This document shows positions 1 through 5,795 of a stretch of 5,795 nt of DNA, one piece after another. The notes beneath the pieces were generated by a model, which was given only the letters and a program-made list of their open reading frames with translations, was not told the DNA's origin and made no database searches. Positions within the stretch are counted from its first letter, which is position 1. Each line of letters starts with the position of its first letter. Made by a program: the position numbers and the translations under genes. Source of the DNA: Phycisphaerales bacterium (GTDB lineage Bacteria; Planctomycetota; Phycisphaerae; Phycisphaerales; SM1A02); contig JAGQOI010000468.1 in assembly GCA_020427625.1 (NCBI GenBank), positions 1 to 5,795 on the forward strand, given 5' to 3'.

Positions 1-172
1 CCACCGGGCCCTCGTCGACCGTGATCGTCTGCGCGCTGATCGTCGAGGCATCGGTCATGCTCACGCGTCGGATCTGGTCGTCATCGCTCGTCACGGAGTA
101 GAGTTCCGGCCCGCTGCCGGCGAGGGCGTGTGCGCTCATGGCCAGCGCCGCCGTCAGGATGAGTCCTCGCAT
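1..172 (-). CDS. N-terminal part of an exported protein of unknown function (runs off the left edge)
   Basis: Only the first 57 codons are in the window. The protein opens with a textbook Sec signal peptide: one Arg near the N terminus, a hydrophobic core (LILTAALAM), and a likely cleavage after ALA at residue 18. The mature start reads GSGPELYSVTSDDDQIRRVS. The start at 172 is supported by an AAGGAG ribosome binding site eight bases upstream. The phrase 'LYSV..DDQIRRV' followed by alternating Ser/Thr-rich strands resembles the first blade of secreted beta-propeller-like proteins, often seen in planctomycetes. That is a weak impression from about 40 residues and not a family assignment. The gene reads in the same direction as acs and starts 178 bases after its stop, so a separate transcript is as likely as read-through. 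Being an exported protein is well supported; its function is unknown. Confidence 0.8.
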   Translation of the reverse strand, partial: MRGLILTAALAMSAHALAGSGPELYSVTSDDDQIRRVSMTDASTISAQTITVDEGPV

Positions 173-180
173 TCTGTCGT

Positions 181-186
181 CTCCTT
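181..186 (-). promoter_or_regulatory. Ribosome binding site of the left-edge exported protein
   Basis: The minus strand reads AAGGAG, then eight bases, then ATG at 172-170. This is a near-ideal Shine-Dalgarno sequence, and it fixes the start of a gene whose body lies outside the window. Confidence 0.8.
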
Positions 187-225
187 GCTTCGCATTCGGA
201 TGTCGGTCGACGCATGCAGACCGCC

Positions 226-269
226 CGCGCGACCGATCGCGCGACCGGTCGCGCGGGGTCGACGTCGAC
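226..269. repeat. Cluster of short direct repeats and perfect palindromes between acs and the left-edge gene
   Basis: The block CGCGCGACCG occurs at 226-235 and again at 238-247, twelve bases apart, and a third CGCGCG follows at 250-255. The second copy is the left part of a perfect 18-base palindrome, CGCGCGACCGGTCGCGCG (238-255). Directly after it lies a second perfect palindrome, GTCGACGTCGAC (258-269). It sits in the 178-base gap after acs, 54 bases or more before the next start codon. It could be a protein-binding region, the leader of the next gene, or part of the acs 3' end. No T-run follows on either strand, so it is not a standard terminator. GC-rich DNA produces such patterns more readily than average DNA. 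The rest of the gap shows no gene. Confidence 0.5.
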
Positions 270-350
270 GCGATGTTCAACGCGCCCTCTCCGGGCGTCG
301 GTGACCACACCCTACCCGTGGGTCGGGCGATCTGGCAACGAAAAAGCGCC

Positions 351-2357
<2,007 letters not shown>

Positions 2358-2366
2358 GGCGGACCA

Positions 2367-2372
2367 CTCCTC
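2367..2372 (-). promoter_or_regulatory. Ribosome binding site that sets the acs start
   Basis: GAGGAG on the minus strand lies nine bases before the ATG at 2357-2355. The alternative in-frame ATG at 2393 has no purine-rich site before it, so 2357 is preferred. Confidence 0.75.
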
Positions 2373-2394
2373 GCGCAGGGATTCGGCACCCATG

Positions 2395-2403
2395 AATGTA
2401 CCA
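2395..2403 (-). promoter_or_regulatory. Possible extended -10 promoter element for acs
   Basis: The minus strand reads TGGTACATT, a TGn extension followed by a hexamer matching TATAAT at four of six positions. A start about seven bases downstream would give a leader of roughly 30 bases that still contains the acs ribosome binding site. No recognisable -35 lies 17 bases upstream (CGCGGG). It is one of the few AT-containing stretches in the gap. This is a motif guess only. Confidence 0.25.
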
Positions 2404-2430
2404 CAAGCGACGAGCCCCCCGCGCGCGGCA

Positions 2431-2533
2431 GGAGCGGACGTGTCCGTCCGCTCCCGCACCGTTCCCCGTCCCCCGGAACACGAGCGCCGCCCGCGCTCGC
2501 CCCCTCCATCTCCTGCGCCTCCGATCGGAGCGC
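2431..2533 (-). terminator. Cluster of four inverted repeats after the secreted-protein gene; candidate terminator without a U-tract
   Basis: Four stem-loops follow the stop at 2539 in the direction of transcription. The first, 2515-2533, has a seven-pair stem with one bulged base and a GATC loop. The second, 2481-2499, has seven perfect pairs and a five-base loop. The third, 2461-2479, pairs GTTCC with GGAAC across nine bases. The fourth, 2431-2454, has ten perfect pairs (GGAGCGGACG/CGTCCGCTCC) around a TGTC loop. None is followed by a T-run on either strand, so a classical intrinsic terminator is not shown. Plausible roles are factor-assisted termination, 3'-end protection of the upstream mRNA, or insulation of acs. 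The fourth stem is the strongest; stems of seven pairs can arise by chance at this GC content. Confidence 0.45.
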
Positions 2534-2538
2534 TCCCG

Positions 2539-3339
2539 CTATCCCCAGTTCGCGAGCAGAATCGCCAGGTCCGACGGACCCACCATCTCGTCCAGATCGA
2601 GATCGGCATGACAGTTGATGCACACGCCCCACTCGGCCAGCAGGATGGCGAGATCGGTCGGGTCGACCATCGAGTCGCCGTTCAGATCACCCGCCGGACA
2701 GACGTTCACGTCGCCCGGCGTGTCCAGGCCGCCGAGCGGATCGAACGGACCGTAACTCCACACGCCCGCGAGCGTGTCGCAGCGGATCGCGTGCGCCGGC
2801 GGAAACGCGCCGTCCGGTCCGACGGTGTTGATGCCGTAGTAGAACTCTTCGGTCGTTCCGTCCGGGTTCGGCTCCTTCACGAGACTCACGCTGCACAGCA
2901 CCGAGTCCCACGGCTCGACGTCGAGCACGCCGTCGTCGTCGAGGTCGAGATCGTCGCCGTTCGCGCCGGTGAAGAGACTCACGAGCATGTGCGTCGTTTT
3001 GTCGCCGTTCTCGAAGTTGAGCGACGTCACGAGGTCGGCCGCGCCGAGCGTGAAGGTCGACTCCGCGACGACCAGGAATCCCGTGGCTCCGGTCGTCCAG
3101 CCGGTCAGGTCGACGACCTCCTCGATCACGCCGCTGCCGCCCGGACCGTCACCGATGACGACGTAGAAGATGCCGTCCAGCGACGCATCGACGGGACCGA
3201 TGATCTCGAAGTACTCGTCGAGGTCCGTCCCGGGCTGGTCGATGCGAATCTCGTTGATGACGATCTCGTCGCAGGCGCCGGCCGGCGACGCCGCGAGCGC
3301 GATCGCCGCCGCGCCCGCTCCGATGAACCGTGTGATCAT
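2539..3339 (-). CDS. Secreted lamin-tail-like protein with C-terminal dockerin-like calcium repeats
   Basis: The protein has 266 residues. A Sec signal peptide occupies about 1-22, with cleavage before CDEIVINEI likely. Residues 24-125 resemble the lamin-tail domain family of bacterial secreted proteins: an INEI opening, then an acidic EYFEI segment and a GIFYVVIGDG strand. An acidic loop with EF-hand spacing lies at 132-140 (Asp132, 134, 136, Gly137, Asp140). The C terminus holds two dockerin-like repeats, with Asp218/Asn220/Asp222/Asp226/Asp229 and Asp246/Asp248/Asp250/Asp257. Each is followed by LAILLAxWG, and the protein ends at the second Trp-Gly. In the second repeat Gly254 replaces the ninth-position ligand. 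Cys214, Cys240 and Cys243 flank the repeats and could form a disulfide. Such domains in planctomycetes are thought to serve surface or extracellular anchoring rather than cellulosomes. A GGAGGAG site nine bases upstream supports the start. The role, binding partner and link to its neighbours are unknown. Confidence 0.85.
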   Translation of the reverse strand: MITRFIGAGAAAIALAASPAGACDEIVINEIRIDQPGTDLDEYFEIIGPVDASLDGIFYVVIGDGPGGSGVIEEVVDLTGWTTGATGFLVVAESTFTLGAADLVTSLNFENGDKTTHMLVSLFTGANGDDLDLDDDGVLDVEPWDSVLCSVSLVKEPNPDGTTEEFYYGINTVGPDGAFPPAHAIRCDTLAGVWSYGPFDPLGGLDTPGDVNVCPAGDLNGDSMVDPTDLAILLAEWGVCINCHADLDLDEMVGPSDLAILLANWG

Positions 3340-3348
3340 GGCCGTGGA

Positions 3349-3362
3349 CTCCTCCGCGGAGG
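3349..3362 (-). promoter_or_regulatory. Strong ribosome binding site embedded in a palindrome, before the secreted-protein gene
   Basis: GGAGGAG (3349-3355, minus strand) lies nine bases before the ATG at 3339. Its upstream half is one arm of the perfect palindrome CCTCCGCGGAGG (3351-3362). In RNA this could form a four-pair stem with a CGCG loop that partly hides the site; such a short stem is probably weak. The rest of the 153-base gap up to 3492 has no gene and no convincing terminator, so read-through from the symporter gene is possible. Confidence 0.5.
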
Positions 3363-3492
3363 CGGCTCGCGATCATCCGTCGAGCGGCACTCCGCGAAGG
3401 CCCATCCTCGCCGTCCTGCGCGCACCGGACCATGGGAACTTCGCCCCGTTCTTCCCGCCGAGACCCTGCGCACGAACCCGGCGCCGAAGACC

Positions 3493-5271
3493 CTACGCCG
3501 AGACCTCGTGCGCCTCGCCCGCGCCGCGCGGGACGCGGATGTCCTCGACGAGACGGCGGATCGCCTCCGGCGGCGCCGGCGTCACCGACGCGACGAGCAC
3601 CGCCGCCGCCAGGTTGAACAGCATGCCGATCGTCCCGATCCCCTCCGGCGACACGCCCCACCACCAGTGCGCCGCATCGTTCAACTCCGGATGCACGAAC
3701 TTGAAGTACACGATGTAGCCCGCCGTGAACGACAGCCCGACGATCATGCCCGACACCGCGCCGAACACGTTCATCCGACGGGAGAAGATGCCGAGGATGA
3801 TCGCCGGGAAGAACGATGACGCGGCCAGGCCGAACGCGAACGCGACGACCTCCGCGACGAAGCCCGGCGGATGAATCCCGAAGTACCCGGCCACGCACAC
3901 CGCGACGCCCGCCGCGACCCGCGCGATCACCAGTTCCCGTCGCTCCGAGATCTGTGGTGCGATCACCTTCTTGCACAGGTCGTGCGCGACCGACGTCGAG
4001 ATCACGAGCAGCAGACCCGCCGCCGTCGACAGCGCCGCCGCCAGACCGCCGGCCGCGACGAGACCGACCACCCAGTTCGGCAGACGCGCGATCTGCGGAT
4101 TCGCGAGCACCATGATGTCGCGATCGATGTACAGCTCGTTCGCGTTGTCCGTCGGCACGTTCGTGACGACACGCTCGCCGTGCGGGCCCCGCCCGTCGGC
4201 GAACGCCGGCTTGCCCGCGAACGCCGGCCCGTCGGTGAAGTCGATCAGCCCGTCGCCGTTCTTGTCCGTCCACGCGATGAGGTTCGTCGACTCCCACTCG
4301 TGAAGCCACGCCGGCGCCGTCGCGTACGGGCGACCGGGCACGGTCTGGAGCAGGTTCGTCCGCACGAACGCGGCGATCGCCGGCGCCGTCGTGTAGAGGA
4401 TCGCGATGAACACGAGCGCCCAGCCCGCGCTGATGCGCGCCGCCGCGACCTTCGGCACCGTGTAGAACCGCACGATCACGTGCGGCAGCCCGGCCGTGCC
4501 GACCATGAGCGCCGTCGTGATGCAGAACAGATCGAACGTCCCCAGACGTCCGTCCGTGTACCGCGTGAACCCCAGGTCCGTGCTCAACGCGTCGAGACGC
4601 TCGAGCAGGTGCACGCCCGACCCGTCGGACAGCGTCCCGCCGAGCCCGAGCTGCGGGATCGGGTTGCCCGTCATCTGGAACGCGATGAAGAACGCCGGCA
4701 CCATGTACGCGAAGATGAGCACGCAGTACTGCGCGACCTGCGTGTACGTGATGCCCTTCATCCCGCCGAGCACCGCGTAGAAGAACACGATGCCCATGCC
4801 GATGATCACGCCGACGTCGATCGGCACGCCGAGGAACTGGCTGAAGACGATGCCCACGCCACGCATCTGCCCGGCGACGTACGTGAACGACACGAACAAC
4901 GCGCACACCACCGCGACCAGACGCGCGACGTCCGATCCGTACCGGTCGCCCACGAAGTCCGGCACCGTGTACTTGCCGAACTTCCGCAGGTACGGCGCCA
5001 GCAGCAACGCCAGCAGCACGTACCCGCCCGTCCAGCCCATGAGGTACCGCGAGCCGTCGCGACCGCTGAACGAGATGATGCCCGCCATCGAGATGAACGA
5101 CGCCGCGCTCATCCAGTCCGCCGCCGTCGCCATCCCGTTCACCACGGGTGGCACGCGTCCGCCGGCGACGTAGAACTCGCCCGTCGATCCCGCCCGTGTC
5201 CAGATCGCGACCGCGATGTACAACGCGAACGACAGACCGACCATCACGAAGGTCCACGCGGCAACGGTCAC
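3493..5271 (-). CDS. Sodium:solute symporter large subunit, VC_2705 type (probable carboxylate uptake)
   Basis: This 592-residue inner-membrane protein belongs to the sodium:solute symporter (SSF) family, in the subfamily that pairs with DUF4212 small proteins. It has about a dozen or more hydrophobic helices, starting at about 3-24. Visible landmarks are ATAADWMSAASF (48-59), the family signature region VLGGMKG (167-173), and the helix AAGGLAAALSTAAGLLLVIS (406-425), whose Ser/Thr residues fit the conserved sodium-site helix. The conserved cytoplasmic tail is TPAPPEAIRRLVEDIR. A hydrophilic loop at about 330-385 carries DKNGDGLIDFTD (336-347), which fits an EF-hand calcium loop at every ligand position. 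It starts at GTG, overlapping the small subunit's stop by four bases (GTGA), with AGGGGG eight bases upstream, so translational coupling is likely. The substrate is not shown by sequence. Acetate or another short-chain carboxylate is inferred from the ActP-related family and from acs two genes downstream. Confidence 0.92.
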   Translation of the reverse strand: MTVAAWTFVMVGLSFALYIAVAIWTRAGSTGEFYVAGGRVPPVVNGMATAADWMSAASFISMAGIISFSGRDGSRYLMGWTGGYVLLALLLAPYLRKFGKYTVPDFVGDRYGSDVARLVAVVCALFVSFTYVAGQMRGVGIVFSQFLGVPIDVGVIIGMGIVFFYAVLGGMKGITYTQVAQYCVLIFAYMVPAFFIAFQMTGNPIPQLGLGGTLSDGSGVHLLERLDALSTDLGFTRYTDGRLGTFDLFCITTALMVGTAGLPHVIVRFYTVPKVAAARISAGWALVFIAILYTTAPAIAAFVRTNLLQTVPGRPYATAPAWLHEWESTNLIAWTDKNGDGLIDFTDGPAFAGKPAFADGRGPHGERVVTNVPTDNANELYIDRDIMVLANPQIARLPNWVVGLVAAGGLAAALSTAAGLLLVISTSVAHDLCKKVIAPQISERRELVIARVAAGVAVCVAGYFGIHPPGFVAEVVAFAFGLAASSFFPAIILGIFSRRMNVFGAVSGMIVGLSFTAGYIVYFKFVHPELNDAAHWWWGVSPEGIGTIGMLFNLAAAVLVASVTPAPPEAIRRLVEDIRVPRGAGEAHEVSA

Positions 5272-5552
5272 GGTCGACGCCCCCTGCCCCCGGATTGCTC
5301 ATCGACGCCGAACCGCCGGTCGAGGCGGTTCATGATCCACACGTACGCGAAGATGAGCGCCACGAAGATCAGGATCGATCCCTGCTGCGCGAACCAGAAC
5401 CCCAGCGGGAACCCGCCGATCCGGAACCGGTCCAGCCAGTCGACCCACAGCACGCCGCAGCCGAGCGACGCCAGGAACCAGATCGACAGCAGGATCGCCA
5501 GCCAGAACAGGTTCCATCGCCAGTACGACGCACGATCGCTCGAGGTCCGCAT
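5268..5552 (-). CDS. DUF4212 small membrane subunit of the sodium symporter
   Basis: The protein has 94 residues and two membrane helices, about 14-36 and 51-74. Between them is GGFPLGFWFAQQGSI (46-60), the hallmark stretch of the DUF4212 / putative sodium symporter small subunit family. The C terminus is charged and probably cytoplasmic (NRLDRRFGVDE, then a Gly/Arg tail). The family is almost always encoded directly before a VC_2705-type symporter and is presumed to be its partner; its precise role is not established. The ATG at 5552 gives the usual family length and the typical opening (SDRASYWRWNL). Further starts at 5585 (ATG) and 5588 (TTG) would add 11 or 12 residues of non-family sequence. 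None of the three has a good Shine-Dalgarno sequence. A promoter-like pair ends about seven bases before 5552, so the mRNA may be leaderless. Confidence 0.9.
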   Translation of the reverse strand: MRTSSDRASYWRWNLFWLAILLSIWFLASLGCGVLWVDWLDRFRIGGFPLGFWFAQQGSILIFVALIFAYVWIMNRLDRRFGVDEQSGGRGRRP

Positions 5553-5588
5553 GGCGGCCGTTGTACGGGCAACGGGCGGGATCATCAA
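5553..5588 (-). promoter_or_regulatory. Candidate promoter with an overlapping dyad, driving the symporter operon
   Basis: On the minus strand TTGATG (5588-5583) is followed by exactly 17 bases and then TACAAC (5565-5560). Each hexamer matches the sigma-70 consensus at four of six positions. Transcription would start at about 5552-5553, on the ATG itself. A perfect six-base inverted repeat, CCGTTG-(6)-CAACGG (5558-5575), covers the -10 element, which is a classic place for a repressor site. Two four-of-six hexamers are modest evidence; the combination of exact spacing, missing ribosome binding site and overlapping dyad is what makes it worth listing. Confidence 0.4.
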
Positions 5589-5606
5589 GAAGGGACCGCG
5601 GATCGT

Positions 5607-5618
5607 GTCGGCGCCGAC
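5607..5618. repeat. Perfect 12-base palindrome in the divergent intergenic region
   Basis: GTCGGCGCCGAC is perfectly self-complementary and lies between the divergently read DUF4212 and right-edge genes, 54 bases from one start and 59 from the other. A shared operator is possible, but GC-rich palindromes of this size are not rare here. I see no convincing plus-strand promoter hexamers in the remaining gap. Confidence 0.3.
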
Positions 5619-5665
5619 GCACCGACGTCGCGTCTGATGCAGTCCGCGATTCCATGACGCCTCCC

Positions 5666-5669
5666 GGAG
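5666..5669 (+). promoter_or_regulatory. Ribosome binding site of the right-edge exported protein
   Basis: GGAG lies eight bases before the ATG at 5678-5680 and supports that start for a gene cut by the window edge. Confidence 0.6.
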
Positions 5670-5677
5670 ACCACCCC

Positions 5678-5795
5678 ATGGCCCGCACTTCCCGCGCGAT
5701 CGCGCTTGCCTTCACGCTGCTTCCGTGCACCGCCGCGCTCGCCGACGGCGCGCCGACCGCACCCGGGCACGCCGTCCAGCTCGTCGCCACCGTCC
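5678..5795 (+). CDS. N-terminal part of an exported protein of unknown function (runs off the right edge)
   Basis: The first 39 codons are present and the frame is open to the edge. The product begins with a Sec signal peptide: two Arg residues near the start (MARTSRA), a hydrophobic core (IALAFTLLP), and likely cleavage after ALA at residue 22. The mature part begins DGAPTAPGHAVQLVATV. A Cys lies inside the signal region (LLPC), but the context is not a good lipobox, so a lipoprotein is less likely. Only about 17 mature residues are visible, too few to name a family. It is read divergently from the symporter operon and could share regulatory DNA with it. Confidence 0.7.
   Translation, partial: MARTSRAIALAFTLLPCTAALADGAPTAPGHAVQLVATV

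Noticed and set aside
316..338. TTGCCA-(18)-TAGGGT on the minus strand as a promoter for the left-edge gene
   Set aside because: The -35 match is good, but the -10 matches only three of six positions and the leader would be over 130 bases; such pairs are easily found by chance.
2358..2609. Upstream extension of acs by up to 84 codons, including an ATG at 2393
   Set aside because: The extra sequence is Gly/Arg/Ser-rich, overlaps the end of the neighbouring gene, does not look like Acs, and has no ribosome binding site; the start at 2357 does.
2539..2700. A true cellulosomal dockerin
   Set aside because: The two repeats have the calcium-loop spacing, but no scaffoldin, cohesin or glycoside hydrolase is nearby; the pattern fits the dockerin-like anchors common in planctomycetes.
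3149..5302. A 717-codon minus-strand open frame overlapping the symporter in another frame
   Set aside because: The translation is Arg/Gly/Val-rich without structure, and it covers the symporter and part of the secreted-protein gene, both of which have real domains in their own frames.
5553..5588. Alternative DUF4212 starts at 5585 (ATG) and 5588 (TTG)
   Set aside because: They add residues not typical of the family, lack a ribosome binding site, and would overlap the promoter-like hexamers.
3871..5637. A 588-codon open frame on the plus strand opposite the symporter
   Set aside because: Same pattern: Arg/His/Asp-rich low-complexity translation opposite a clearly recognisable membrane transporter.

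Overview
The window is very GC-rich and densely coding. It probably comes from a planctomycete of the Phycisphaerae type. The best taxonomic clue is the secreted protein at 2539-3339, which joins a lamin-tail-like domain to a C-terminal pair of dockerin-like repeats ending in Trp-Gly, an architecture common in that group. Both edge genes also begin with Sec signal peptides. The taxonomic call is inference from protein style; no rRNA or marker gene is present.

Layout from right to left, the direction in which most genes are read. At the right edge (5678-5795, plus strand) an exported protein of unknown function begins and runs out of the window. Divergent from it, a two-gene unit encodes a small DUF4212 membrane protein (5552-5268) and a large sodium:solute symporter of the VC_2705 type (5271-3493). 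These two overlap by four bases (GTGA), so they are almost certainly co-translated. After 153 bases comes the dockerin-type secreted protein (3339-2539). A 181-base gap with a cluster of inverted repeats follows, then a full-length acetyl-CoA synthetase gene, acs (2357-351). After another 178-base gap with GC-rich palindromes, a second exported protein starts (172) and leaves the window at the left edge.

The metabolic theme is short-chain carboxylate use. The DUF4212/symporter pair would bring a substrate such as acetate in with sodium, and Acs would activate acetate to acetyl-CoA. The secreted protein between them has no obvious metabolic link.

I did not find a clearly new multi-gene system. 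The most interesting items are a possible leaderless promoter with an overlapping dyad at the symporter operon, a perfect EF-hand-type loop inside the symporter, and the hairpin cluster between the secreted-protein gene and acs. The long plus-strand open frames opposite acs and the symporter are judged to be GC-driven shadows.
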